Source: Deltaproteobacteria bacterium (GTDB taxonomy: Bacteria; Myxococcota_A; UBA9160; UBA4427). From it: a stretch of 16,067 bases of DNA. The notes under the pieces were generated by a model. The model was not told the origin of the DNA, did no database searches, and worked only from the letters and a program-made list of their open reading frames with translations. The translations under genes and the position numbers were made by a program. Numbering within the stretch: position 1 is the first letter of the stretch; each line of letters opens with the position of its first letter. The DNA is taken from contig DRKE01000498.1 in assembly GCA_011051925.1 (NCBI GenBank), positions 1 through 16,067 on the forward strand. The letters run 5' to 3'. Below are positions 1 to 8,602 of the stretch, in pieces.

Positions 1-367
1 ACGGGCGAAGGGCGGGCATGTCGACCGGAAAGGACTTCGGGTCACAAACGAAGGCCGGCCCTCCCGGTGCGGCCACGATTGCTGTGGTCCGGCGTCTGGA
101 TCGCGTGGCGAGGGTCGTCCTGCGCGGCTGAGGGCGTCTCTTCGGATCGATTCGGACGTTCCGGTGTGTCCAGTCACCATCAGCTGCGGCGATCGAGGCG
201 GGTCTTGCGGTGCAACGGTTGGTGGCGGGTCCGGACGGGGGCGTTCGATGCGACTCGGTATGGGCGTTGCAAAGTGGAGCAGCGAAACGAACCGACGCCG
301 GTGGGGTGTCGGTGGATTTCGACGACCGGTTTTCACAACCCAGGCAGGACAGGAAAGAGGGGAAGAC
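1..367. other. Leader upstream of nosZ, no gene seen
   Basis: No convincing gene lies here. An open frame in the nosZ frame extends back to 164, but its amino-terminal part does not resemble a protein or a signal peptide. I looked for an FNR/Dnr-type TTGAT-N4-ATCAA box, a sigma-54 GG/GC pair and a good -35/-10 pair and found none. The only clear signal is the purine-rich ribosome binding site at 351-365, which serves the nosZ start at 368. The nosZ promoter is presumably in this stretch or to its left, but I cannot place it. Confidence 0.5.
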
Positions 368-2698
368 ATGATACGCAGATTCGGCGTACGGAGACTCGGG
401 GCCTCGAGATTCTCGATGGCCCTGTTGGCGGGGCTCTTGATGGCGTCCTTCGTTTGCATGACCGCGAGTGCAGAGAATCTGCAGCAGGTGATGAAGCGAA
501 GGGGCCTCACCCAGAAGGACATACTGGCCGCGGCCAAGACCTACACGCCGAGCGGGGGCCGGGACGAGTTCATCGCCTTCGCATCGGGAGGCCAGAGCGG
601 CCACATCATCGTCTATGGCATCCCGTCGATGCGGATCCTGAAATACGTGGGTGTCTTCACCCCGGAGCCCTGGCAGGGCTACGGATTCGAGGACGAGTCG
701 AAGGCCGTTCTCGATCAGGGGAGGATCAACGGGAAGGACATGAACTGGGGTGACGTCCACCATCCCGCCCTGTCCGAGACCAACGGCGACTATGACGGTC
801 AGTTCCTCTTCGTGAACGACAAGGCGAATCCCCGGATCGCGGTGATCGATCTCGAGGACTTCGAAACGAAGCAGATCGTCGTCAATCCCGTCTTCCAGAA
901 CATGCATGGTGGCGCGTTCGTCGATTCGAACACGAACTACATCATCCACGCCGCCCAGCTGCCGGCACCGGTGGCGGGCGAGTACAAGCCCCTGGAGCTC
1001 TTCAACGAGGAATACCGTGGCGGCGTGACCTACTGGAAGTTCGATCGGGAGAAGGGCCGGATCGACCCGAGCAGGTCCTTCTCGATCATCCTTCCTCCCT
1101 ATTCGCAGGATCTGTCCGATTTCGGAAAGGGGCCGAGTGACGGGTACAGCTTCACGAACTCGTTCTGCTCGGAGCGCTACGTCGGCGGGATCGAGCTCGG
1201 CCGGCCTCCCTTCGAGGCGGGCTGTTCGGCCAAGGACACGGACTATCTTCATGTCATCAACTGGCGGAAGGCGGCGAAGGTCGCCGCGGGGCGCAAGGCG
1301 ATCAAGGTCAACGGCCATACCGTGATCCCGATGAAGGTGGCCATCGACGAAGGCCTCGTGGTCCTGATTCCCGAGCCCAAGAGCCCGCATGGCGTCGATG
1401 TCTCACCCGACGGCAAATACATGGTCATTTCGGGCAAGCTCGACAGCCATACCTACGTCTACAGTTGGGACAAGATCAAGAAGGCGATCGATACGAAGGA
1501 TTGGGCCGAAAAGGATCCCTACGGATTCCCGATCCTCGACATGAACAAGGTCCTTCATGCCCAGGTCGCGCTCGGCCTCGGGCCGCTGCACTCGCAATTC
1601 GATTCGGTGGACGGTGTGGTCTACACGTCGCTCTACGTCGATTCGATGGTGGCACGATGGAACTACCGGACCGGGAAGCTGCTCGACCGCCTGCCGATCC
1701 ATTACAACATCGGGCATCTCATGACCATGCACGGCGACACGGTCAAGCCGCGGGGAAAGTACCTGGTGGCGCTCAACAAGCTGGCGATCGACCGATTCAA
1801 TCCCGTCGGTCCTCTGCATCCCCAGAACCATCAGCTGATCGACATCGGCGACAAGAACAAGATGACCCTGCTCTACGACATGCCGCTGCCCCTCGGCGAG
1901 CCCCACTACACGGTGGCGATCGAGGCGAAGCTGCTGAAGCCGCGGATCCGCTACAAGAGCGGCACGAATACGCGGACCGGCGAGCGCTCTCCCTACAAGA
2001 CCCGCGCGGGCGAAGAGCGGATCGTCCGCAAGGGCAAGAAGGTCGAGGTCTTCGGAACGTTGATCCGATCGCACATCACCCCCGAGATCATCGAGGTCGA
2101 AGAGGGTGACGACGTGACGATCCATCTGACGAACCTCGAGCGGGCCGAGGACCAGACCCACGGCTTCACGATCAGCAAGTACGGCGTCAACGGGTCCTGG
2201 GAGCCTGGCAAGACGGCTTCGGTCAGCTTCAAGGCAGACGAGCCCGGGGTCTTCCCGTACTACTGCACGGAGTTCTGCTCGGCCCTGCACCTCGAGATGG
2301 AGGGGTACCTGCTCGTGAAGCCCAAGGGCTACAAGGCCAAGGTGGGCAAGCTGATGCCGAAGGACCAGTATACGAAGGCGGACTACGAGAAGCAGATCAA
2401 GACGAACATGGAGACCCAGGCGGTCATCGATGACGTCGTCGGCTTCATCATGAGCCAGAACTACAAGGACTTCCCGGAAGTCGTCGCGCTCGTCCAGGAC
2501 GCGACGGACCAGCTCGCCAAGATCGACGAGGTCAAGAAGCGGGCCGAGGAGGAGGCGGCCAAGGGCAACTATCACAGCGCGACCTTGTGGGCCGGGCAGT
2601 GGTGGCAGTACCAGGTCAAGGCGGCGGACATCGGGCTGCGTGCCAAGACCTATCTCGAGCAGCACGGCTCGAAGACCGTCAAGGCCGCAAAGAAGTAG
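368..2698 (+). CDS. nosZ: Nitrous oxide reductase NosZ, clade II (Sec-dependent), with C-terminal extension
   Basis: This is the periplasmic multicopper enzyme reducing N2O to N2, 776 residues. The ATG at 368 is chosen because GAGGGG ends 5 nt before it and the protein then begins with a Sec-like signal: basic residues, a hydrophobic core at about 15-31 and a likely cut at ASA|E (35/36). No proper twin-arginine motif is seen, which fits clade II. The seven-bladed propeller carries likely CuZ histidines H131, H132, H180, H341, H408, H450 or H455, and H513. The C-terminal cupredoxin has the CuA ligands H598, C633, C637, H641 and M644 (CTEFCSALHLEM). After about residue 652 there is an extra helical, charged tail of roughly 125 residues with no haem motif, whereas typical NosZ is about 640 residues. 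It is the first gene of the operon and is followed by a strong stem-loop. The assignment is certain; the role of the tail is unknown. Confidence 0.98.
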   Translation: MIRRFGVRRLGASRFSMALLAGLLMASFVCMTASAENLQQVMKRRGLTQKDILAAAKTYTPSGGRDEFIAFASGGQSGHIIVYGIPSMRILKYVGVFTPEPWQGYGFEDESKAVLDQGRINGKDMNWGDVHHPALSETNGDYDGQFLFVNDKANPRIAVIDLEDFETKQIVVNPVFQNMHGGAFVDSNTNYIIHAAQLPAPVAGEYKPLELFNEEYRGGVTYWKFDREKGRIDPSRSFSIILPPYSQDLSDFGKGPSDGYSFTNSFCSERYVGGIELGRPPFEAGCSAKDTDYLHVINWRKAAKVAAGRKAIKVNGHTVIPMKVAIDEGLVVLIPEPKSPHGVDVSPDGKYMVISGKLDSHTYVYSWDKIKKAIDTKDWAEKDPYGFPILDMNKVLHAQVALGLGPLHSQFDSVDGVVYTSLYVDSMVARWNYRTGKLLDRLPIHYNIGHLMTMHGDTVKPRGKYLVALNKLAIDRFNPVGPLHPQNHQLIDIGDKNKMTLLYDMPLPLGEPHYTVAIEAKLLKPRIRYKSGTNTRTGERSPYKTRAGEERIVRKGKKVEVFGTLIRSHITPEIIEVEEGDDVTIHLTNLERAEDQTHGFTISKYGVNGSWEPGKTASVSFKADEPGVFPYYCTEFCSALHLEMEGYLLVKPKGYKAKVGKLMPKDQYTKADYEKQIKTNMETQAVIDDVVGFIMSQNYKDFPEVVALVQDATDQLAKIDEVKKRAEEEAAKGNYHSATLWAGQWWQYQVKAADIGLRAKTYLEQHGSKTVKAAKK

Positions 2699-2715
2699 TT
2701 TCGTGCACGAGAATC

Positions 2716-2756
2716 GTTCGGGCGCCGGGAGCCAGGTCGGTTCCCGGCGCCCGAAC
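2716..2756 (+). terminator. Strong intercistronic stem-loop after nosZ
   Basis: A perfect 15-bp inverted repeat (2716-2730 with 2742-2756) starting GTTCGGGCGCCGGGA encloses an 11-nt loop, 17 nt after the nosZ stop. It is very GC-rich and is not followed by a run of T, so it is not a canonical intrinsic terminator. Because nosC1 and the other nos genes continue on the same strand, it more likely acts as a partial terminator or as a 3' stabiliser that raises nosZ mRNA over the downstream transcript. The fold is seen directly; the role is inferred. Confidence 0.7.
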
Positions 2757-2806
2757 CGGTTCGCAGGAAGTCTCTTCGCGGTCCGAAGAGAGAAGGAAGG
2801 TAGCCG

Positions 2807-3157
2807 ATGGCATCGAATGAACGACGATTCCGCCTGCCGACGCGCATCGCGACGACGCTCGTCCTGATCCTCGTCTTCTCGGCGTCCCTCGCCTCTGCAG
2901 AGACGCCGGACGGGGAAACCCTCTTCAACCAGAGGACATGCTTCACGTGTCACGGGAAGGATGGCAAGACACCGATCCTTCCCTTCTATCCGATCATCGC
3001 GGGCCAGAACGCGGAGTACGTCCTCCAGCAGCTGAAGGACATCAAGAGCGGTGCGCGTGCGAACGGCAACACGGCCGCCATGCGGGGCATCATGCATCTC
3101 GTGAATGAGGAGGAGATGAAGGTGCTGGCGGACTACATATCGAAGCTCGAGCGTTGA
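2807..3157 (+). CDS. nosC1: Small monohaem c-type cytochrome (NosC1-like)
   Basis: A 116-residue exported class I cytochrome c. A signal peptide spans about 1-31, with a hydrophobic core at 16-29 and a likely cut at ASA|E. It is followed by a single haem site CFTCH (C45, C48, H49) and candidate axial methionines M92 or M96. The start is supported by GAAGGAAGG just upstream. It sits between nosZ and the dihaem cytochrome gene, matching the paired nosC1/nosC2 genes of clade II clusters such as that of Wolinella. The inferred role is to pass electrons in the periplasm from the quinol-oxidising NosGH side toward the CuA site of NosZ. The gene symbol rests on position and haem count, not on an alignment. 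Confidence 0.85.
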   Translation: MASNERRFRLPTRIATTLVLILVFSASLASAETPDGETLFNQRTCFTCHGKDGKTPILPFYPIIAGQNAEYVLQQLKDIKSGARANGNTAAMRGIMHLVNEEEMKVLADYISKLER

Positions 3158-3238
3158 CGGGATCTAGCAGCCTCTGTCCGTTGCTGCGGCAGTGATGCGG
3201 GCGGGCCCAATGAAAGAACCAGGAAGGAGAGATCGACC

Positions 3239-3964
3239 ATGGATCGTCTGAAGAGACTGAATCGGATCGCGGGGGCGCTGGTTCTCGTCGGCGGACTCTG
3301 TCTCGATGCGGCCGGAGCGACGGCACAGGTGGCTCCGAAGGCCGCCGGCATCGAGAGCGAGGGCTACGAGTGGAACAAGATGGAGGGCGGAGAGAAGGAA
3401 AAGGCCCTCACGCTCGAGGGGGACGTCGAGAACGGGGAAGAGGCCTACGAGATCTGCTCCGGCTGTCATCTCCCGTCGGGAGCCGGTCGACCCGACGGCA
3501 CCTTCCCTCAGCTGGCGGGCCAACATACGACCGTCATCATCAAGCAGATCGCGGACATCCGTGCGGGCCGCCGGGACAATCCCATCATGTACCCCTTCGC
3601 GATGTCCCTGAGCGATCAGCAGGAACTCGCCGACGTTGCGGCCTACATCCAGACGCTCCCGATCCCGACCGACAACGGCAAGGGGCCGGGGGGCGACCTC
3701 GAGCTCGGAAAGAAGCTCTTCGATCGCGATTGCGTGAAATGTCACGGGGAGCATGGAGAAGGCAACGCGGAGAAATTCTATCCCGTTCTGGCAGGTCAGC
3801 ACTACAAGTACCTCTTGCGGCAGATCACCGCGATCGCACAGAAGAAACGGCGCAACGCGAACCCCGACATGGTGAAGGTCGTCGAGAAGTACACGCCCGA
3901 GCAACTGGCGGCCGTGGTCGACTACATGTCGCGACTGACCTGGCCCGAACGATCGGGGAAGTGA
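3239..3964 (+). CDS. nosC2: Dihaem c-type cytochrome (NosC2-like)
   Basis: A 241-residue periplasmic cytochrome made of two class I domains in tandem. The signal peptide covers about 1-29 (likely cut ATA|Q). Haem sites are CSGCH (C73, C76, H77) and CVKCH (C165, C168, H169). Likely axial methionines are M117 or M122 for the first and M211 for the second. Both domains share a 'LAGQH' element followed by a helix, so the gene probably arose by duplication of a module like that in the upstream monohaem cytochrome. A very good ribosome site (AGGAAGGAGA) precedes the ATG. In clade II nos clusters such dihaem proteins are thought to donate electrons to NosZ; that role is inferred here from context. 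Confidence 0.87.
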   Translation: MDRLKRLNRIAGALVLVGGLCLDAAGATAQVAPKAAGIESEGYEWNKMEGGEKEKALTLEGDVENGEEAYEICSGCHLPSGAGRPDGTFPQLAGQHTTVIIKQIADIRAGRRDNPIMYPFAMSLSDQQELADVAAYIQTLPIPTDNGKGPGGDLELGKKLFDRDCVKCHGEHGEGNAEKFYPVLAGQHYKYLLRQITAIAQKKRRNANPDMVKVVEKYTPEQLAAVVDYMSRLTWPERSGK

Positions 3965-3997
3965 CTGGCGGTCCCAGGAGCGCCCGGGAGAACATCG

Positions 3998-4663
3998 ATG
4001 ACGACGATGGATGAACAGCAGAAGACGCGGTTGCTCTTGTTCCGCGTACTCACGGTCGTGGGACTGGCGCTGATGATCGCGTCCTATTTCTCCCCGATGT
4101 GGTGGGTTTCGCTCAAGGCAGTCCAGTATCCGAAAGAAACCTTTCCCGATGGCATCCGGATCGAGATGCACTGGACGGGCGTCGAGAACGGCTGTGTGGG
4201 GGCCGAGAGGGCGGAGATCGCGGACGAGGAGGGGCTCGATTGCGTCGAGGAGATGAATACGATCAATCACTACATCGGCATGGAACCGATCGAACGGGGT
4301 GCGCAGTTGGAGTTCGCCGCCGCTCCCTATCTCTTCATCGCCTTCGGAGTGATGCTCGTCGCGATGCTCTTCTATTCGGGGCCCGGCTGGTGGCTTCTGG
4401 CGATTCCGGCGATCGTGGCCCCGATCGTGTTCGTCCTGGATTTCGCCTTCTGGCTCTGGTGGTTCGGTCATCATCTGAAGGATTGGGCGGCCTTCACCGT
4501 GAAGCCCTTCATGCCGACCGTTCTTGGAGAGGGACTGGTGGCACAGTTCAGCACCTTCTCGTACCCCCACTACGGGATGGCGCTCTCCGTTCTTTCTTCG
4601 GTCGTGATCGCCCTGGCCGTCCTGATCAGGCGCAAACAGCTGAAGGAACAGGGACGGGATTGA
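3998..4663 (+). CDS. nosB: NosB-like integral membrane protein of clade II nos clusters
   Basis: A 221-residue protein with about four membrane helices (roughly 13-38, 107-127, 131-156 and 193-211). A loop of about 65 residues between helices 1 and 2 holds two cysteines (C66, C82) and a striking INHYIGM element at 89-95. Histidine and methionine pairs recur at HH 158-159 and YPHYGM 189-194. Such polar-aromatic, His/Met-rich placement could suit metal or quinone contact, but this is speculation. Position next to nosZ and before nosD, plus the topology, matches NosB, a membrane protein conserved in clade II clusters whose function is not settled. The ATG at 3998 has GGAG 7 nt upstream; an in-frame ATG at 4007 is an alternative. 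Confidence 0.75.
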   Translation: MTTMDEQQKTRLLLFRVLTVVGLALMIASYFSPMWWVSLKAVQYPKETFPDGIRIEMHWTGVENGCVGAERAEIADEEGLDCVEEMNTINHYIGMEPIERGAQLEFAAAPYLFIAFGVMLVAMLFYSGPGWWLLAIPAIVAPIVFVLDFAFWLWWFGHHLKDWAAFTVKPFMPTVLGEGLVAQFSTFSYPHYGMALSVLSSVVIALAVLIRRKQLKEQGRD

Positions 4664-4697
4664 GGTCGGTCTTCGATCGGAGCGGATACCGGATTGG

Positions 4698-5933
4698 ATG
4701 GATCGCGTGTTCCGAGCAGTCATGATGCTGGTGACCCTGGTCGCCCTTTCCGCTCGGGCGGAGGCGGATCTCCAGGCCCTGGTGGACGCGACGCCCGTGG
4801 GCGGCACCTTGCGTCCTCCTGCGGGCCGATACGAGGGGGGGATCGAGGTTTCGAAGCCGATCACGATCGATGGACGCGGTGAGGTCGTGATCGACGCCGG
4901 GGGTGCGGGTTCCGTGATCCGCATTCGCGGGAACGGGATCACGATCCGGGGACTCGAGATCCGTGGCTCGGGCGAGAACCACGACACGATCGATGCGGGG
5001 GTGTCCGTGCGCGGCAACGGCAACCGGATCGAAGACAACGTGATCGAGGACAGCCTGTTCGGCATCGATCTGGGCCAATCGAATGGCAATCTGATCCGTC
5101 GGAACCGGATTCGGTCGAAGCCCCTCGAGATGGGGCTCAAGGGCGATGGGATCCGGCTCTGGTACAGCCGTGAGAACGAGATCGTCGAGAACGAGATCCG
5201 CGACGTCCGTGACATGGTGGTGTGGTATTCCGGAGCGAACGTCATCGCGCGGAACGTCGTCACAGGGGGCCGCTACGCACTCCACTTCATGTACTCGGAA
5301 AAGAACATCGTCGAGGAGAATCGCTACATCGGGAACATGGTCGGTGTCTTCCTGATGTACAGTGACGGCGTCGAGCTTCGCCGGAACGAGATCGCGGAAG
5401 GTGTCGGCGCGACCAGCATGGGGGTCGGCTTCAAGGAATCGAGCGACGTCCTGCTCGAGGGCAATACGATCCTGCGCTGTGCGACGGGAATCTATCTCGA
5501 CATCTCGCCCTACGAACCCGATACCACGAACCGATTCGTGCGGAACCGGATCGCGTTCAATTCGGTCGGCGTCGTCTTCCATAGCGACTGGCATGGGAAT
5601 GTCTTCGAAGGCAATGACTTCGACGACAACTTCAGCCAGGTGGTGGTTCGGGGCGGAGGCGGGGCGACGAGCCATGTCTGGCGCGGGAATCGCTGGGGTG
5701 ACTACCGGGGTTTCGATCGCGACGGAGACGGGACTGGAGATCGGCCCTACGAGCTCTACGCCTATGCCGATCGTTTCTGGGTCGACCAGCCACACGCCGC
5801 TTTTTTCCGCGGATCACCGCTCTTCGAGATGATCGACCTGCTCGACCGCCTGGCACCCTTCACGGAACCCACGTTGATCCTGCGCGACGACGAGCCCCGT
5901 TTCGTCCCCGACGGACCGGTCGGAGGATCCTGA
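4698..5933 (+). CDS. nosD: NosD, periplasmic copper-site maturation protein
   Basis: A 411-residue right-handed parallel beta-helix protein required for CuZ assembly in NosZ, working with the NosFY ABC transporter. A Sec signal peptide covers about 1-21 (cut near ARA|E). The body from about 40 to 330 is a run of short N-rich repeats of the NosD/CASH type, with units such as 'ENEI', 'GNGNRIEDN' and 'MYSEKNIVEEN'. The usual NosD tail follows: NRWGDYRGFDRDGDGTGD at 331-348 and then the PYELY and SPLFEMIDLL stretches. The ribosome site before the ATG at 4698 is weak. GTG at 4707, with GGATGG in front, would also give a good signal peptide, so the start is uncertain by three codons. The gene lies 34 nt after nosB and 2 nt before nosG. 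Confidence 0.96.
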   Translation: MDRVFRAVMMLVTLVALSARAEADLQALVDATPVGGTLRPPAGRYEGGIEVSKPITIDGRGEVVIDAGGAGSVIRIRGNGITIRGLEIRGSGENHDTIDAGVSVRGNGNRIEDNVIEDSLFGIDLGQSNGNLIRRNRIRSKPLEMGLKGDGIRLWYSRENEIVENEIRDVRDMVVWYSGANVIARNVVTGGRYALHFMYSEKNIVEENRYIGNMVGVFLMYSDGVELRRNEIAEGVGATSMGVGFKESSDVLLEGNTILRCATGIYLDISPYEPDTTNRFVRNRIAFNSVGVVFHSDWHGNVFEGNDFDDNFSQVVVRGGGGATSHVWRGNRWGDYRGFDRDGDGTGDRPYELYAYADRFWVDQPHAAFFRGSPLFEMIDLLDRLAPFTEPTLILRDDEPRFVPDGPVGGS

Positions 5934-5935
5934 CG

Positions 5936-6754
5936 ATGACTTCGGAGAACCCGGAATCCGGCGAATCGCGCGCTGCTTCCGCCCCGGGGAAGAAGGCGCC
6001 GCAGAAGAAGAAGCCGCGTCGGCGGCTCAGCCGGCAACAGCAGCGAAGGCGGATGCTGCTTCGGTCCGCACTGACCGGCTTCGCACTGGTCCTGCTCCAA
6101 CCGATCGCGGAGTGGCCACTCGTGCGACGAGCGCACGCACGGCTGCGCCCGCCAGGCGCGAAGGATCAGGATCACTTCCTGGGGGCGTGCATCAAATGTG
6201 GCCAATGCGTGCAGGTCTGTCCGGTCCAGGCGATCACCTTCGCGGACATCACCGAGGGGCTGGGCAGCGGCGTGCCCTACATCGATGCACGCGCCCAGGC
6301 CTGCGATTTCTCGTGTGATGCACTTTCGTGCATCCTCGCATGCCCGACGGGTGCGCTTTCCCACGAGATCCATTCCAAGGAGGAGGTGCATAGCGGGATC
6401 GCCCGGCTCGCCCGGCCCGACGCCTGTCGGGCGCGCCTGGGCAAGGGGTTTCGCGGGACGACGCGTGGACCGGGTTTCAGGGGGCGCCTGCGGCACGAGG
6501 AGGTCGATCGCTGGAACGCGCTTCCCGTCGCGGAGCATCCCTATGATCGCGAGATCTGCGACCTGTGCGTGATCGAGTGCCCGATCGGGGAGTCCGCCAT
6601 CCGGCTCGAAGCGCTCGAGGATTCCGATGTTCCGGGAGCGATGACCCCCGTCGTGGCGGACGCCTGTGTCGGTTGCGGGGTCTGTGAAATGGTCTGTCCG
6701 GAAGAGCCGACCTGCATCGTCGTGGATCCCTTCGGAGAGGAGGCCATGGGATGA
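5936..6754 (+). CDS. nosG: NosG, NapG-like periplasmic ferredoxin with four 4Fe-4S sites
   Basis: A 272-residue polyferredoxin related to NapG, thought to form a menaquinol-oxidising module with NosH. Cysteine groups are C85/88/91/95, C123/127/132/136, C208/211/215 (fourth ligand unclear, C164 possible) and C244/247/250/254, so four clusters are likely. Export looks Tat-dependent: RRRMLL at 37-42 precedes a mild hydrophobic stretch (44-56) and an AHA|R cut site at 68/69. That is expected for a protein that folds around iron-sulfur clusters in the cytoplasm. Unusually, a charged, Lys/Arg-rich leader of about 36 residues comes before the twin arginines. The start lies 2 nt after the nosD stop, and the end overlaps nosH by ATGA, so translation is probably coupled. 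Confidence 0.92.
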   Translation: MTSENPESGESRAASAPGKKAPQKKKPRRRLSRQQQRRRMLLRSALTGFALVLLQPIAEWPLVRRAHARLRPPGAKDQDHFLGACIKCGQCVQVCPVQAITFADITEGLGSGVPYIDARAQACDFSCDALSCILACPTGALSHEIHSKEEVHSGIARLARPDACRARLGKGFRGTTRGPGFRGRLRHEEVDRWNALPVAEHPYDREICDLCVIECPIGESAIRLEALEDSDVPGAMTPVVADACVGCGVCEMVCPEEPTCIVVDPFGEEAMG

Positions 6755-7710
6755 GCCTGGTCAACGATCTCGCGATGATGTTCGGTCGGGCTCCGCAGAA
6801 GCCGCGGCACAAGACGGATGCAGCAGTGGTTCTTCACGGCCGGAAGCGCGGACGGGGAGTCGAGATCCAGAAGTTGATCGAGGAGATCGCCGCGGCACAA
6901 TCGGTCCATACCTGGCGGAACCGCCGTTGGGCCGTCATCGTCGGGATCAATCTCCTCTTTACCTTGTCCTTCTGGTTCGATGTCCAGCTGGTCGAGGGTT
7001 CACTCACGGCTTCCCGGTTCCTGGGCTTCCATCTCGCCGACGTCTATTCGGGGATCCTGGTTTCCCTGGCCCAGCATCACATCCCCATCAATCTCCTGAT
7101 CGGCATGGTGACGGTGATGTTGATCTGGGGTCTTCTGGGCGGACGGGCCTATTGTTCCTGGGTCTGTCCCTACCATCTCGTGGCGGAATGGGCGGAGATC
7201 CTTCACCTGAAACTCGCGAAGCGGGGAATCGTCTCCGATCATCCCATGCATCGGGGAGTCCGAACGGTCCTCTGGATCGTCTTTGCCCTGTTGGCGCTGG
7301 CGACCGGACACACGCTCTTCCTCACGCTGAATCCGATCGGGATCCTCAGCCGCGCCGTCGTCTACGGGCCGAGTCTGGCGCTTTTGTGGGTGCTCCTGCT
7401 GCTCGCCTTCGAGGTCGTCTATTCGCGGCGGTCCTGGTGTCGCTACGTCTGCCCCATCGGTCTGACCTATGGGTTGGTGGGTGCCCTGGCGCCTTTCCGC
7501 GTCGAGTACAAGCTCGAGGCCTGCGCGCACGAAGGGGAGTGTCGCAAGGTCTGCGAAGTCCCCCATGTCCTCGATCTCACGATCAAGGGGCGGGCCGAGG
7601 ATGTTCGTGTCGACATCGGACCGGATTGCACCCGATGTGGTCTTTGCGTCGATGTCTGTCCGACGAAGTCGCTCGACTACAAGTTCAAGGGGTTGAGTTC
7701 ACTGTTATGA
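6751..7710 (+). CDS. nosH: NosH, NapH-like membrane ferredoxin
   Basis: A 319-residue inner-membrane iron-sulfur protein of the NapH family, the expected quinol-side partner of NosG. It has a basic cytoplasmic N-terminus of about 58 residues and membrane helices near 60-80, 112-132, 172-192 and 205-225. The two CxxxCP motifs typical of NapH/NosR are present: CSWVCP at 135-140 and CRYVCP at 230-235. The C-terminal ferredoxin domain has C258/264/268 and C293/296/299/303, so one full 4Fe-4S site and a second with a less regular pattern. The ATG overlaps the nosG stop. No nosR gene is seen, and in clade II clusters NosGH are generally taken to replace NosR as electron input. Confidence 0.93.
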   Translation: MSLVNDLAMMFGRAPQKPRHKTDAAVVLHGRKRGRGVEIQKLIEEIAAAQSVHTWRNRRWAVIVGINLLFTLSFWFDVQLVEGSLTASRFLGFHLADVYSGILVSLAQHHIPINLLIGMVTVMLIWGLLGGRAYCSWVCPYHLVAEWAEILHLKLAKRGIVSDHPMHRGVRTVLWIVFALLALATGHTLFLTLNPIGILSRAVVYGPSLALLWVLLLLAFEVVYSRRSWCRYVCPIGLTYGLVGALAPFRVEYKLEACAHEGECRKVCEVPHVLDLTIKGRAEDVRVDIGPDCTRCGLCVDVCPTKSLDYKFKGLSSLL

Positions 7711-7735
7711 AGATCCTGCCGACGGGACGGTGCCG

Positions 7736-8602
7736 ATGATCGAAGTCGAACGGGTGACGAAGGCGTTCGGGCGGACGCGCGTGCTCGACGGTCTTTCGAT
7801 CACGATTCCCTCGAGACAGCGCGTCGCTCTCGTCGGTGCGAACGGAGCCGGGAAGACGACGCTGATCCGTTGCCTTCTCGGGCAATACGGTTTCGAGGGC
7901 AGGATCTCGATTGATGGCATGTCGCCCCGGAGTGATCGACGGGCCATCCTGAAACGCACGGGCTTCGTGCCCCAGCTCCCGCCCCCGCTCCGTCTGACCG
8001 TCGGGCAGCTCATCCAGTTCGCTGCTTCGCTCTGTGATGCGGAGCCCGGCCGGATGGTGGAGGTCGCGAAGCGTCTCGGGCTGGACGCCGATGCTCTTCG
8101 CAATCATTCCTTCTCGAAGCTCTCCGGTGGCCAGAAACAGAAACTCCTGATCGCGGTCGCGCTCGGACGGGACACGAGCCTGCTGATCATGGACGAGCCC
8201 GCCGCCAATCTCGACCCGGATGCGCGGAGGATCTTCTTCGAGCTCCTGGGAGAACGAAGCCAGCACGCGACGATGCTGATCTCGAGCCATCGGTTGGACG
8301 AGGTTGCGCAGCTCGTACAGCGGGTCGTCGAACTCGACCACGGACGGATCTGCCTGGACGATCACGTGGCCGATTCCGGCGCGCTCGATGCGATCCTCTG
8401 GTGCCACCTCGAGTTGAGCCGGTCGGAGGAGAGCGCCGCTCGGATCCTGGCGGAATGGGGATTCACGACCCGTGCCGAAGGACTCTGCTTCGAAGGGAGC
8501 GTGCCAGGCCCGGACCGGCTTCGCTTCCTGGGGGCTCTGGCACGCTATTCGGGGTTGATCCGGAATCTACGACTGGAAGCGGAGGGGCAGCCCGATGCCT
8601 GA
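7736..8602 (+). CDS. nosF: NosF, ABC transporter ATPase for NosZ maturation
   Basis: A 288-residue cytoplasmic ATPase that pairs with the permease NosY and acts with NosD in CuZ assembly. It shows the full ABC set: Walker A GANGAGKTT (34-42), Q-loop Q80, signature LSGGQ (129-133), Walker B LLIMDE (149-154), D-loop NLD, and switch H185 in SSHRLDE. A C-terminal region of about 85 residues follows, as usual for NosF. I start at the ATG at 7736, with GACGGGACGG ending 5 nt upstream; a GTG at 7730 would add two residues. The end overlaps nosL by 8 nt (ATGCCTGA), suggesting coupled translation. Context and motifs make the call safe. Confidence 0.95.
   Translation: MIEVERVTKAFGRTRVLDGLSITIPSRQRVALVGANGAGKTTLIRCLLGQYGFEGRISIDGMSPRSDRRAILKRTGFVPQLPPPLRLTVGQLIQFAASLCDAEPGRMVEVAKRLGLDADALRNHSFSKLSGGQKQKLLIAVALGRDTSLLIMDEPAANLDPDARRIFFELLGERSQHATMLISSHRLDEVAQLVQRVVELDHGRICLDDHVADSGALDAILWCHLELSRSEESAARILAEWGFTTRAEGLCFEGSVPGPDRLRFLGALARYSGLIRNLRLEAEGQPDA

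Noticed and set aside
1403..3097. Long minus-strand open frame of 564 codons opposite nosZ and nosC1
   Set aside because: It is a shadow of the strong codon bias of the plus-strand genes; its translation is Asp/Arg/Leu-rich with no family motif and it covers certain genes.
3164..5263. Minus-strand open frame of 699 codons opposite nosC2, nosB and nosD
   Set aside because: The translation is low-complexity and Arg/Ser/Pro-rich, with no domain; the opposite strand holds three well-supported genes.
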